The notes under the pieces were generated by a model. The model made no database searches and was not told the DNA's origin. It worked only from the letters and a program-made list of their open reading frames with translations. Positions 27,581 to 37,211 of a stretch of 64,000 nt of DNA are shown here, one piece after another. The stretch lies in NCBI GenBank assembly GCA_023388935.1, contig JAEWFG010000044.1:1-64000 (forward strand), given 5' to 3'. Position 1 is the first letter of the stretch, and every line of letters begins with the position of its first letter. The stretch comes from Pseudomonadota bacterium. Its GTDB lineage: Bacteria > Pseudomonadota > Alphaproteobacteria > Rhizobiales > Xanthobacteraceae. Position numbers and translations under genes: made by a program.

Positions 27581-28362
27581 CTCAGTCACCCCGTTTCCCC
27601 AGATTTCGAGCTGCGCCAAGGGTGTCAGCTCCTTCAAGTGTGTCAGCGACCCGATGAACCCAGCAAGCCGATGAGCATGAGAGCTGATGCAATGCGGATT
27701 GCTTTCATCACCATCGACATGAGCACACACCCCCGGCGACTGTGCGTGCGAGCCGCCGGCCTTCTGTTGCATCTTCCCACCTCTTTGATAATCCAAGGTT
27801 ACCCGGGCAGCATGACCCAATCAGGCTCGGTTTCTTAAGACATCCCCCGGCTTCGCGGTCAGAGGTTCTGACTGAGGATCTCGATCACTACGTGAGTATT
27901 GAGCGACGCCACAGGGCTTGAGCGTGGGCTGGCAGGCACATCGGGTCGAGGATGGCCTCGACGCGCGCATGCTTGGCGAGCGCCAGGTCGATGATCCCTA
28001 TGAAAACCGGACTCCCTCCCGCAACACCTTGAACCAGCCTCTCGCGCCCGATGCTGCCGCGTCCACTCGCGAAACGTGAACGAGCCAAACCTGTAAGTGC
28101 CTGCAATACGAGGGCTATTTGGTGGATGCACCAGGGCCCGAACCTGGGACCCGCTGATTAAGAGTCAGACGTTCAACAACTGAAAACTGGTGCTCAGGTG
28201 TAAAATCGGTCTCACGCACCTGTCCAGATCGACGGAGCGAACAGACTCCCCCGCCATAGATTGTGCTCACGTACATTTGTGTGTTCTGCGTGGGGAATTT
28301 CGCACTGCGCCGCGGAACCCCGCTGGTAGGCTCCATGCCAGACAGCGCGAGGGATGTGACAC
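27581..28362. other. Gene-poor stretch holding a tRNA-like sequence
   Basis: About 780 bases between the exported hydrolase-like gene and the two giant genes. The only structured element I could identify is the degenerate tRNA-Lys-like sequence at 28120-28193. A 72-codon minus-strand frame (27888-28106) directly follows it but has no ribosome site and no family. Confidence 0.5.
28120..28193 (-). tRNA. Degenerate tRNA-Lys(CTT)-like sequence, probable pseudo-tRNA or att remnant
   Basis: Read on the minus strand, the 3' part is almost a textbook tRNA-Lys. The anticodon loop is CTCTTAA in a TGACTCTTAATCA context, then GCGGGTC, a perfect T-arm CCAGG-TTCGGGC-CCTGG, and a 3' CCA end. The D-arm (TTTTCAGTTGTTGAACG) is recognisable but weakened, and the 5' acceptor strand does not pair with the 3' strand TGCATCC. 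So the T-arm and anticodon half look conserved while the 5' half is damaged. That is the pattern left when an element integrates at a tRNA 3' end, or in a decaying gene. Confidence 0.45.
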
Positions 28363-31300
28363 ATGCTCCGCTTCGATTTCGTCCGGCCCGACGATCTCTT
28401 GAACCTCCGCGTCACGGCAGAGAACCTTCGGGTCGATGCCCTCGATCCCGACAAACCGGCCCTCGTCATTGATCAGCAAGGCGCGCCGGCCTGGCTGGCG
28501 GTCACGCTGCCGCCGCAGACGATTGCCGAAAGCGCGTTCTTTGAATCCTCTCCGATCACGCCTGAGCAAATTCCGGACCGCACGGACCCGTCAGGTGACG
28601 ACGCACTGACCACCCCGGGCCAACAACAGACCGGCGCGACCAGCGTTGCGCAGTTCGCCCGTCCAAGCCGGCTGGTGTTCGATGTGCCGCCGGGCACCCG
28701 CATTCCGCTCTCCATCGCGGGCCTTACGGACTGGACGACGCTGACCCCGCGGCTTCATCCGATCGCCGCGATTCCGCCGAACCCGTCGCAAGCGCAGATC
28801 GATGCCACCCCGGACATCGCGGAGCCGGGTGCGGATCAGACTGCGCTCGAACTGCCGTGGCGGCTATGGATTTCACCCAACGCCGACGGACGTTGGACAA
28901 GCCGCACCGGGCCCTTCACCGCACGTGGCCGCACCGAGCTTTGGCACACGCGCCTTGTGCTGCTACCTGCGGGCGCCGGCGTTACGCCGCAGGAACTCTC
29001 CGTCGCCACCCCGGGCATGCTCCGGGCGATCTGGTCGCAGGACTTCACCGATCCGCCGCCCAGCACGACCGATCAGGGCCCATATCTCGGCCGCACGGCC
29101 ATGGCGCCGAACGACCGCTATCAGATTGTTATCGAGACATCCGCTTTTCACGGCTGGGAGGTGACGACTGAATTCACCCTCATGGTGGGCGGGCGGAAAA
29201 TCCCGATCATCGTCACCATCCCGTTCGTGCCGCAGCCCTTCGCTGCCGAACAGCTCATGCTCTCGCCGCTGGGCGGCTGGCTGCGCTCGCGCGGCAACTG
29301 GACGCCGCCGTTCCGCACCACACTCATCTCGCGTTCGCCGCCCAACCTCGGGCAGATCTTCGGCATTGCCGGCCAGCGCGCAATGGCGCCTGCTGCCATC
29401 ATTCCGCGGCAAACCGAACAGCTCGATCTGAGCGAATGGGTGCATCGCGCGAGCCAGGGGCGCGATCATTATGTGCGTATCGTCTATGAAGGCGAGCTGT
29501 GGCCGTTCAGGAACAAGGCGGCACTGATCAAGGTCACCGAGCGACAATTCCGCGATACGCCGGACGGCGCCATTGGGGCGTATCTGATCCAGCATTTGTT
29601 CATCGTAGTGCGCGAGCCCGTGCGCACGTTCGACGACAATGCGCGGCAGATGCCGCTCAAGCGCGTCGAACTTACCACACTCGTCACGCCGGAGCTCGCG
29701 GACCCTGTCATTATTCCCGGTACGTCACGCTCCTTTTGGGTCGAAGTCAGCGCGGGCAGCGGACGCGAGCGCTTCGCGTTTCATACGCGGGCGACGGATG
29801 CGGGTGGCCTCGATGTCGATTTCACCGTGCCACTGCTGTTCGTCTCGATCAGCGACGTTGCGGACGCAAGCAAGATGGCGCTCGCCGCGGCGGCGTACAA
29901 CGACGCTTCCAATATCAACAGCCGCTCCGCCCTGGTGCCCGGGCAGCGTGTAGCATTCGCTCCACCGGATCCCGATCCGACGAAACGGACCGACAACACC
30001 ACGCTGGTCACGGACCTCTTGAACTTCGTAGCCGACCCCGCGGGCGGACCGCCGGCGCTTTTTAAGGCGAATGTGCGAATTCCGCAGGTGCAGGAACTCA
30101 TCGGCACGGATCAGCCGACGGTAATCGCGCTTTACGACCAGTATGTGCAGCACGGGTTCGACGCGGCAACCGGCGCGTTCGCGCAGATAGTGCAGCAGGA
30201 CCCCAGCGGCATCATCACGCCGGCGACCCTCGGCGTGAATTTCAGCGCCGACAAAGCGGGTGGGATCGCCACGCCCAATATGGGCATCTCCACGCTGACC
30301 CGCGCGCTAGGTCCGCTGGCCGGCCAAGCCGCGGACGCGGTCACCGACAGTTTCAACCCGAGCAATTTCTTTCCATCGGGCGGGCTTGCGCGCTTGTTTG
30401 GAGCGTTCGATCTCGGCTCCTTGATTCCATCCGGTACGCTCAGCGGCAACGCACCGCAGATGAAGACCGCCACGCAAGATGTCCCTGGTGGCAAGCTGAT
30501 CGTCACGACGATCGACTTCGCGCCGCAGCTGCAGCCGGTCGATGTGGGGGCTGCGAGCTTCACACCCGACGACGGCGCGGCACTGGCTATTCACGGTGAA
30601 ATCCACAAGCAGGTGTCGCAGAGCGGCGTCGCGTCGGCACCCACCTTCAGCTTCGACGGCCGACTGACGAACTTCTCGGTTGCTATCCTGTCCTCGATCA
30701 CCGTCAAGTTCACCGAGTTCAGCTTCACCTCCGTCAGCGGGCAGAAGCAGAACGTCACTGTTGCGCTGGATACCTCCGATCCGGTCGAATTCAGCGGCGA
30801 CCTTCAGTTCGTCAACGACCTCAAGAACGCGATTCCGCCGGGTCTGTTTGGCGACGGGCCAAGCCTCGACATTTCCGCTACCGGCATTGAGGCCGGCTTC
30901 AGTATCGGATTGCCGCCGCTCGCAGTCGGCGTGTTCGCGCTGCAAAGCGTCGCCCTTTCGGCCGGGCTGACGCTGCCATTTCTTGACGGCAAACCGGTGT
31001 TCGATTTCGCGGTGTCGTCGCGGCCACATCCGTTTTCCCTGACCGTCGCTTTCTTCGCCGGCGGCGGCTTCTTCCACCTGCAACTCGACACCGCCGGCAT
31101 GAAGGAGCTGGAGGCGGCGCTGGAGTTCGGTGCGGCAGCGGCTATCAACCTGGGTGTCGCCAGCGGTGAGGTCCATGTTATGGCGGGAATCTATTTCTCG
31201 CTGCAACGCCAGGATCCGGGCAATGTGCTGCAGGCAACGCTCACCGGGTATTTCCGGATGGGCGGCTCGCTCAGCGTACTGGGACTGATTACCGTCTCGG

Positions 31301-31509
31301 TCGAATTCAATCTGAGCTTCACTTACCAGGATGTCGGAAAAGCCTATGGCACCGCCACACTGACGGTGGAAGTCGACATCGCTTTCTTTCACAAATCCGT
31401 CGATCTGACCGTGGAGCGCACGTTCGGCGGCAGCGGCGGCGACCCGAAATTCCTGGACTTTTTCAATACCGCGCAGTCCTGGCAGGACTACGCGGCCGCA
31501 TTCGCCTGA
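28363..31509 (+). CDS. Giant protein of unknown function, first of a pair
   Basis: 1048 residues, no signal peptide, no transmembrane segment, and no cysteine that I could find. The first 450 or so residues are Pro/Thr-rich and probably beta-sheet-rich. The middle (about 540-700) has Gly/Ser/Asn-rich stretches. The C-terminal third alternates hydrophobic and polar residues as in repeated beta-strands (AVGVFALQSVALSAGLTLPFL; GGGFFHLQLD; TLTVEVDIAFFHKSVDLTVERTF). I recognise no family and no catalytic motif. The next gene starts 20 bases downstream in the same direction and is also a giant unknown, so the two form an operon and probably one machine or structure. Start ATG 28363; upstream spacing is ordinary. 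Confidence 0.75.
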   Translation: MLRFDFVRPDDLLNLRVTAENLRVDALDPDKPALVIDQQGAPAWLAVTLPPQTIAESAFFESSPITPEQIPDRTDPSGDDALTTPGQQQTGATSVAQFARPSRLVFDVPPGTRIPLSIAGLTDWTTLTPRLHPIAAIPPNPSQAQIDATPDIAEPGADQTALELPWRLWISPNADGRWTSRTGPFTARGRTELWHTRLVLLPAGAGVTPQELSVATPGMLRAIWSQDFTDPPPSTTDQGPYLGRTAMAPNDRYQIVIETSAFHGWEVTTEFTLMVGGRKIPIIVTIPFVPQPFAAEQLMLSPLGGWLRSRGNWTPPFRTTLISRSPPNLGQIFGIAGQRAMAPAAIIPRQTEQLDLSEWVHRASQGRDHYVRIVYEGELWPFRNKAALIKVTERQFRDTPDGAIGAYLIQHLFIVVREPVRTFDDNARQMPLKRVELTTLVTPELADPVIIPGTSRSFWVEVSAGSGRERFAFHTRATDAGGLDVDFTVPLLFVSISDVADASKMALAAAAYNDASNINSRSALVPGQRVAFAPPDPDPTKRTDNTTLVTDLLNFVADPAGGPPALFKANVRIPQVQELIGTDQPTVIALYDQYVQHGFDAATGAFAQIVQQDPSGIITPATLGVNFSADKAGGIATPNMGISTLTRALGPLAGQAADAVTDSFNPSNFFPSGGLARLFGAFDLGSLIPSGTLSGNAPQMKTATQDVPGGKLIVTTIDFAPQLQPVDVGAASFTPDDGAALAIHGEIHKQVSQSGVASAPTFSFDGRLTNFSVAILSSITVKFTEFSFTSVSGQKQNVTVALDTSDPVEFSGDLQFVNDLKNAIPPGLFGDGPSLDISATGIEAGFSIGLPPLAVGVFALQSVALSAGLTLPFLDGKPVFDFAVSSRPHPFSLTVAFFAGGGFFHLQLDTAGMKELEAALEFGAAAAINLGVASGEVHVMAGIYFSLQRQDPGNVLQATLTGYFRMGGSLSVLGLITVSVEFNLSFTYQDVGKAYGTATLTVEVDIAFFHKSVDLTVERTFGGSGGDPKFLDFFNTAQSWQDYAAAFA

Positions 31510-31529
31510 GCGGAAAGGGGGGCGGCGGC

Positions 31530-34500
31530 ATGCCCAATCAACAAACAATGCTTTTCACGGTCATTCCGCGCGCCGTGACGTTTGGCAGCGGCACCTTGCC
31601 AATATCGGTGTTTGTCACCCCGCGGCTCACAGGCGATCCGACGCTGGGCGCGTATCCCGACTGGCGACACTGGACGCAACGGCTGCAACAGTCCGGGCTC
31701 ACGCTGCAGCTTGCCGCGAACGGCGCCACGCAGACACTCACCATCGACCAAACCAAGCTCCAGCCCGCCTTGTGGGAGGCGCTATTCACCGACGATACGC
31801 TGGTGAACCCCTACACATTCGACGACTACAGCGGCCGCGGATTCATCACCTTTTCCATGCGCCGTTCACTCAGCGCGCTGAAGGCGATTTACCAGAATGC
31901 CGGTATCGCGCTCGCCCTTCCATCGGGGCCGGAGCAAGCGTCTCGGCGCATGCTGCGCGGTTTGATGGCGGGCCTCGCGATCCATTGGGGCCCGGCGTCA
32001 GGGCAACAATTGCGCGATCACGTGCGGATTACCGGCGGCGCGTTCGGCACCTTCGTCCCCGGTATCGGCACAGATCCAAGCCAGCTTGATGCCGAAGGGC
32101 TCATCACTGCCGATCCGGATCCGAACACGAACCAAGGGGCCGCACAGCCCTTCGCCGTATTCCACCACATGCCGACGCCGCGAGACCCACCACCGCTCGC
32201 GCCGGATTGGTCGAAGGTGCTTGATTTCCATCAGGCGCTTTCGGCTATCAATGGCTACCCGCTGCTGCAACGCGCGCTCGGGCTTGTGTTCGACTTCGAT
32301 CTGCCGTCTGGCTCGATTCCCGCCACGACAGCGAGCACGCCGGGCACACTCTCCGTCACAAGCGTGCTGCCGGGATGGGAGTGGCAAGTTCAGACCACGG
32401 CGCCGCCGCTGCAGACCGCCTATATCGCCCTGCCCGCCGATGGCGGGACGCTGTTCCTGACCGCGCCGCGCACGCTGGTCGACGCTACTGCGCCCAATCT
32501 CGTTCTCGGCCTGCTCAGTCTTGATCCAGGACGGTTCGGGCTCGCGCAGGTGGACGTGGACGGCGCCATGCACAAGGCCATCATGCTGGCCGAGACCTTG
32601 TCGCCGGACGCCGATTCGAATCGGTTCATCGGCGGCCCCGCGCCCGCCTTGCACCCCGAGGTGTTCGATCCGGAAGCCACATTGCCCGCGCTGCGCTCAG
32701 GCGGATTTACCCTGTATGCGGATGGGCGCGTGCTCGCCTTGCTCGACACGATCGCGCAGAGCAAATCGTTCAACGACGCGGTCCAAAGCGGGACGCAGCC
32801 GCGCCCGTTCTATGCCGAGGATCTCGCCCGCGGATGGCGGCTCGACATTTGGGACTCTCAAACGAACGCCTGGCATTCCCTGCACGCGCGTACCGGCACA
32901 TACCAAATCGCCGATCAGGTGTTCGGACCGGCACAGGACGAGGGCTTCGTGCAGCTTGCAGCCACGCAACCGACGCCCGGCGCGCAGCCGGCGACGACGG
33001 ACATTTATCTGCACGAGGCGATCGCACGCTGGCCCGGCTGGAGTCTCAGCGCGCCGCGGCCGGGCAAGCATCTCAGCCGTTACGCCGATCCGGACAAGGC
33101 GATTCCGCCGGATACGCCGGACCCCGATTATGCCGAAAACCAGCCCGTCACACCATTCAAGTTGCAGGCGAGCTTCAAAGTCGTTGCCGGGACGCTGCCG
33201 CAGCTCCGGTTCGGGCGGTGTTACCGGATTCGCGCCCGCGCGGTCGATCTCGCGGGCAACAGCATGGCGCTTGGCGACAAGCTGACGGATTTGCTCTCGC
33301 AGCTTTATGCGCTGCCGCAGGATCCGGAAGGCCTCGCGTATCTGCGCTATGAGCCGGTTGCCGCGCCGCTGGTCGTCATCCGCGATCCGACCGCGATCAC
33401 CGGTCCCGGTTCGGCGGTCGATCGGCTGGTGATACGCACGTTCAATGCCGACCCCGCGCAGGACACCGCGGCTGCGGATGTTACCGCGGCCGACCGGCAC
33501 ATCCTGCCGCCTCGCACCGCCGTGGAAATTTGCGAGCATCACGGCCTGTTCGACGACGCGAGCGGGCACCTGAAAGGCGACCCCACGACCTGGACCCTGA
33601 TCGGCGCGCGCGATGCCGGCGAGTTGCCGCAATCCTCCATCACCGTTGCGGGCAAGAGCGATACCTATCCGCTGATCCCGGATGCGGTGTACGGGCCGCT
33701 GCCGTATTTGCTCGACCCGCTCTCCCGCGGCGCGGCGATACGCGACTTGCCCGGCACGTCGGCCGGGACGCGCAGCGATGTGGCGCCGGGCGCGGGCGCC
33801 GTCGCACCGGTTGTCTATCATCAACTCGGTGATCCGAATCCGCGTCCGGGCTCGGCAACGCTCGTGGGTTTTGGGCCGCCTGACTGGCAGCAGCGCATCG
33901 GGTTCCGATTGGCGCTGGCAGAGCCGCCCACGGGCGAGCAGCGGCGCGGGCCGGATTGGGATCCAGCCAATCGCGTGCTGACCGCGTATTTGCCGAAAGC
34001 CGCGATGACGACGGTGCCGCTGACCAGCTACGTCGCGCCGGAAGATTTGCCGCTGATGGGCGTATGGCAGTGGCTGCGGCAATACATAGAGCGCGTGACC
34101 GTGACGAATGCGGCACCCGAGGTGTTTGCGCCGGGCGGTCTTGCCGATCGTATCGCACATGTGCTGCAGCTTGCCGTGGAGGGCGGGCATTGGATGCTGA
34201 CGCCGCCGCGTTTGCTGACATTGGTGCACGCGGTCCAGCAGCCGATCGGCCGGCCGGCTTTCTTGGCGCTGGATATCGCGCATCCGCCCAGGCCCGGCGT
34301 TATCGAGACATTGCAAACGGCGCCGATCATGGGCCGGAGCGACCCCACCGATCTTGCGACGATCACCGCGTGGCGCGCGTTCGGCGCGCCGGATGCGTAC
34401 CTGATTGGCGGGCTTAAAGTGCATGGCGCAAGCACTGCAAAGATCGACATCGCCGCGAGCTGGACCGAACCGGTGGATGATCCAAGCCAATCCGCGCCGG

Positions 34501-35846
34501 CGACCGTGCAGCGTCAGGAACATGTGGAAGAGATCAAGCTGCTGACGCTTGCCGAAGGCTATGTCGCTGCAGATGCGCAGAACGCGCGCCTTGTCGGGTA
34601 TTATCATGCAGAACACGACCAGATTGCGTTCGTGCGTGACGGCGACACGTTGGGGATTCCCGGCCCGGATTTTGAGCAGCTGGTGTTGAGCACCGCGGCG
34701 CCGCGGCACTTCTTCGGCGATACCAAACACCGGCGCATCCATTACACAGCCACGGCGTCGTCGCGTTTCCGCGAATACTTTGATCCGACACTTGTGTTCA
34801 CGCGGGACAGCGGCGCGGTCAGCGTCGACGTGCCGGCTTCTGCACGGCCACTTGCGCCGCAAATCCGTTACGTGCTGCCTACCTTCGGGTGGGAGCGCCA
34901 GACCGCCACGAACCTCAAGCGCAGCGTACGTTTCGGCGGCGGGCTGCGCGTGTATCTGGAGCGGCCGTGGTATTCGTCGGGCGACGGCGAGCTGCTGGGT
35001 GTGGCGTTATGGAGCACACTAAACGGCGCGCTCGATCGCGACCGGTTCAAGCCGTATATCACGCAATGGGGTATGGACCCAATCTGGACGACGGCTGATC
35101 TCTCTTATGTGCCGCAAACCGGCAATTTGCCGGATGCCGCTGTGACGGAGCCGGGATTGCCGCTGGAAGAGTCGAGCGCCGCCGCGGCTGACGGCTCGCC
35201 CGGGTTGATCGACGTCGCGGGTTTTGCGCCACAGTTCGATGCGTCAAGCGGATTATGGTTCGCCGATCTGACGCTCAACACGTTCGCGACGACGTATGCG
35301 CCCTTTGTGCGTCTGGCGCTGGTGCGCTATCAGCCGCACGCGCTCGGAGCCGCGAAGGTCTCGCGCGTGGTGCTGGCGGATTTTGCGCAGCTTACGCCGG
35401 ATCGCGCCGCGATGGTCACCGCTGACCCGTTCCATCCGCGCACCGTGCGTGTGGTCGTGTCGGGGTTGGCGCCGCAGGGGCCGGCGCCGATTATTGAGGG
35501 CGAACAGCCGGGGGAGCCGCAGCCGCCGCCGACCCAGATCACGGTGCGTGTGCAGAAGCGCAATTCGGCGTTGGCGTCTGATCTTGCGTGGTCGGATGCG
35601 CCGACAGGTGACGCAAGCGTGCAGGTTGTGCAAACGGGCGTCGCGACGGGGCAGCCGGATCTCACGTTGTTTGTAGCGACGGTTACGTTCGCGCAGCCGC
35701 CCCAGGCCGGCGAGTACCGGCTGTTGATCGAAGAGCGCGAGTATGTTTCCGCGGATTATGTGCTGATCGAGAATGATCGCGCGGTGTGGCCAGGCAGGTT
35801 GATCTATGCCGAGATATTCGCGGTCGATTTCACCGGGCCGGAATAG
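31530..35846 (+). CDS. Giant protein of unknown function, second of a pair
   Basis: 1438 residues starting at ATG 31530 after a GGAAAGGGGGG ribosome site. No signal peptide or membrane segment, and only two cysteines (GRCYRIRARAVD, VEICEHHG). It is rich in Pro, Gly, Thr and aromatic residues with many short beta-type stretches. RFGRCYRIRARAVDLAGNSMA resembles the strand pattern of an immunoglobulin/fibronectin-like fold. The last 150 residues (ITVRVQKRN, YRLLIEEREY) look like another beta-sandwich. No catalytic motif recognised. Codon choice toward the 3' end uses more G/T third bases than the neighbouring catabolic genes, a possible sign of acquisition. It shares its style with the preceding gene but is not an obvious duplicate. 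Confidence 0.75.
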   Translation: MPNQQTMLFTVIPRAVTFGSGTLPISVFVTPRLTGDPTLGAYPDWRHWTQRLQQSGLTLQLAANGATQTLTIDQTKLQPALWEALFTDDTLVNPYTFDDYSGRGFITFSMRRSLSALKAIYQNAGIALALPSGPEQASRRMLRGLMAGLAIHWGPASGQQLRDHVRITGGAFGTFVPGIGTDPSQLDAEGLITADPDPNTNQGAAQPFAVFHHMPTPRDPPPLAPDWSKVLDFHQALSAINGYPLLQRALGLVFDFDLPSGSIPATTASTPGTLSVTSVLPGWEWQVQTTAPPLQTAYIALPADGGTLFLTAPRTLVDATAPNLVLGLLSLDPGRFGLAQVDVDGAMHKAIMLAETLSPDADSNRFIGGPAPALHPEVFDPEATLPALRSGGFTLYADGRVLALLDTIAQSKSFNDAVQSGTQPRPFYAEDLARGWRLDIWDSQTNAWHSLHARTGTYQIADQVFGPAQDEGFVQLAATQPTPGAQPATTDIYLHEAIARWPGWSLSAPRPGKHLSRYADPDKAIPPDTPDPDYAENQPVTPFKLQASFKVVAGTLPQLRFGRCYRIRARAVDLAGNSMALGDKLTDLLSQLYALPQDPEGLAYLRYEPVAAPLVVIRDPTAITGPGSAVDRLVIRTFNADPAQDTAAADVTAADRHILPPRTAVEICEHHGLFDDASGHLKGDPTTWTLIGARDAGELPQSSITVAGKSDTYPLIPDAVYGPLPYLLDPLSRGAAIRDLPGTSAGTRSDVAPGAGAVAPVVYHQLGDPNPRPGSATLVGFGPPDWQQRIGFRLALAEPPTGEQRRGPDWDPANRVLTAYLPKAAMTTVPLTSYVAPEDLPLMGVWQWLRQYIERVTVTNAAPEVFAPGGLADRIAHVLQLAVEGGHWMLTPPRLLTLVHAVQQPIGRPAFLALDIAHPPRPGVIETLQTAPIMGRSDPTDLATITAWRAFGAPDAYLIGGLKVHGASTAKIDIAASWTEPVDDPSQSAPATVQRQEHVEEIKLLTLAEGYVAADAQNARLVGYYHAEHDQIAFVRDGDTLGIPGPDFEQLVLSTAAPRHFFGDTKHRRIHYTATASSRFREYFDPTLVFTRDSGAVSVDVPASARPLAPQIRYVLPTFGWERQTATNLKRSVRFGGGLRVYLERPWYSSGDGELLGVALWSTLNGALDRDRFKPYITQWGMDPIWTTADLSYVPQTGNLPDAAVTEPGLPLEESSAAAADGSPGLIDVAGFAPQFDASSGLWFADLTLNTFATTYAPFVRLALVRYQPHALGAAKVSRVVLADFAQLTPDRAAMVTADPFHPRTVRVVVSGLAPQGPAPIIEGEQPGEPQPPPTQITVRVQKRNSALASDLAWSDAPTGDASVQVVQTGVATGQPDLTLFVATVTFAQPPQAGEYRLLIEEREYVSADYVLIENDRAVWPGRLIYAEIFAVDFTGPE

Positions 35847-36049
35847 CGGGATTTGGGCAAGGATGTTTCGGAAGCCCGGAGCATCAGGACCCCTGTGCGT
35901 GCCGAAAGCCTGAACCCTGAGGTAATGGCGAGGAAGTCCGCCCAGAACGAAGCAGAACAGCCTGATCATCCCGCCAGCTTAAGCGATTCCATCGCGGCAT
36001 CGGTACACACAAGGGCCTATCAACGAGCGATGCGAGTGCCAGCCGACAG

Positions 36050-36907
36050 CTACGTCGGCCGGCTCCAGGCACGAACGAGTTGCCGCTGCGTCCCCAGCTT
36101 CTGGATGCCGAGCTCCATGACATCGCCCGCCTTCAGATACAGCGGATGAGGCTTTTTTCCCATGCCGACGCCGGGCGGGGTGCCGGTGGTGACTACGTCA
36201 CCCGGGCAAAGCGTCATGATCCGGCTGATGTAGGTCACGAGCGACGCCACGCCGAAGATCATCGTCTTCGTATTTCCAGTCTGCATTCTCTCGCCGTTCA
36301 CATCGAGCCACATGTCGAGTGCATGAGGGTCTCCGACCTCGTCCGCGGTGACGAGATATGGCCCGATGGGTCCGAACGTGTCGAAGCCCTTGCCCTTGTC
36401 CCAAGTGCCGCCGCGCTCGAGCTGGTATTCGCGTTCGGAGACGTCGTTGACGAGGCAGTATCCCGCGACGTGGTTCAAAGCATCGCCTTCCGAGACGTGA
36501 CGCGCGGTCTGCCCGATCACGATGCCGAGTTCGACTTCCCAATCTCCCTTGGTTGAATCCGGTGGAAGGACCACATCGTCATTCGGGCCGGCGATACAGC
36601 TGGTGGCCTTGGAAAAGATGATCGGCTCGCTCGGCAGAGCCATGTTCGCTTCGGCCGCATGGTCCGCGAAATTCAGGCCAACCGCTATGAATTTGGCGAT
36701 GTTCGCGACCGGACATCCCAGACGTGGCGAGCCCTCCACGATGGGCAGGCTGGAAAGATCGAGGCTCGACAAGCGTGCAAGCATCGCGGGGGCAAGGGTC
36801 GCTCCGCTAATGTCGGGTATCTCTCGGGAAAGGTCGCGGACGTTGCCGTCACGATCCAGTACGCCCGGCTTTTCCTGCCCCGTCAGCCCAAAACGCAAAA
36901 GCTTCAT
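36050..36907 (-). CDS. Fumarylacetoacetate hydrolase-family enzyme
   Basis: 285 residues, single FAH domain with an N-terminal extension typical of bacterial members. Metal ligands Glu124 and Glu126 sit in KGDWEVELGIVIG; the third carboxylate lies near VNDVSEREYQ. FAVGLNFADHAAEAN and the end segment SRIMTLCPGDVVTTGTPPGVG are family hallmarks. Members hydrolyse or decarboxylate 2-oxo acids with an adjacent keto or enol group (fumarylpyruvate, acylpyruvate, 2-keto-3-deoxy acids, or ureidoglycolate). Next to KDA-dehydratase-like and dioxovalerate-dehydrogenase genes, a 2-oxo-3-deoxy sugar-acid substrate is most likely. It is separated by 304 bases from the AroE-like gene but has the same orientation. 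Confidence 0.88.
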   Translation of the reverse strand: MKLLRFGLTGQEKPGVLDRDGNVRDLSREIPDISGATLAPAMLARLSSLDLSSLPIVEGSPRLGCPVANIAKFIAVGLNFADHAAEANMALPSEPIIFSKATSCIAGPNDDVVLPPDSTKGDWEVELGIVIGQTARHVSEGDALNHVAGYCLVNDVSEREYQLERGGTWDKGKGFDTFGPIGPYLVTADEVGDPHALDMWLDVNGERMQTGNTKTMIFGVASLVTYISRIMTLCPGDVVTTGTPPGVGMGKKPHPLYLKAGDVMELGIQKLGTQRQLVRAWSRPT

Positions 36908-37211
36908 TGCAAAGTCCTTCTCAGTTGTTTGTGGTTCTTACCGGAGCATTTTTCGGTGCTGGTCGAATCAGAGCCGGAGTTTCGTGCCAGCCCATCCGAA
37001 AAGCACTTGGGCGGAGTTGGAAGCACGAGAGGCAGCAAGAACTGAGCCAAGTCTAGACCAGCGGCCTTGATCGCGCAGGTCTGGAAGCACGCATGAGCTT
37101 CGAGGCGTCGATCTTCGCGTTGCTTGCCACGATGTGCGCCGCGCACACATTTGCCCTGGTTCGATGATCTACGGTCCACTTCGGTGCCGCGCGCGACATC
37201 GAAGCAGACCA
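36908..37211. other. Intergenic stretch, no gene seen
   Basis: 304 bases between the FAH-family gene and the AroE-like gene. Open frames here have no protein-like composition. It could hold a promoter for the FAH gene; no boxes or repeats were convincing. Confidence 0.45.

Noticed and set aside
27888..28106. 72-codon minus-strand frame next to the tRNA-like sequence
   Set aside because: Composition is not clearly foreign to coding, but the start is TTG without a ribosome site and no family is recognisable; not enough to call a gene.
32697..34862. 721-codon minus-strand frame opposite the second giant gene
   Set aside because: Arg/Ala/Gly-rich antisense shadow of a GC-rich gene; the plus-strand reading has balanced protein composition and a good ribosome site.
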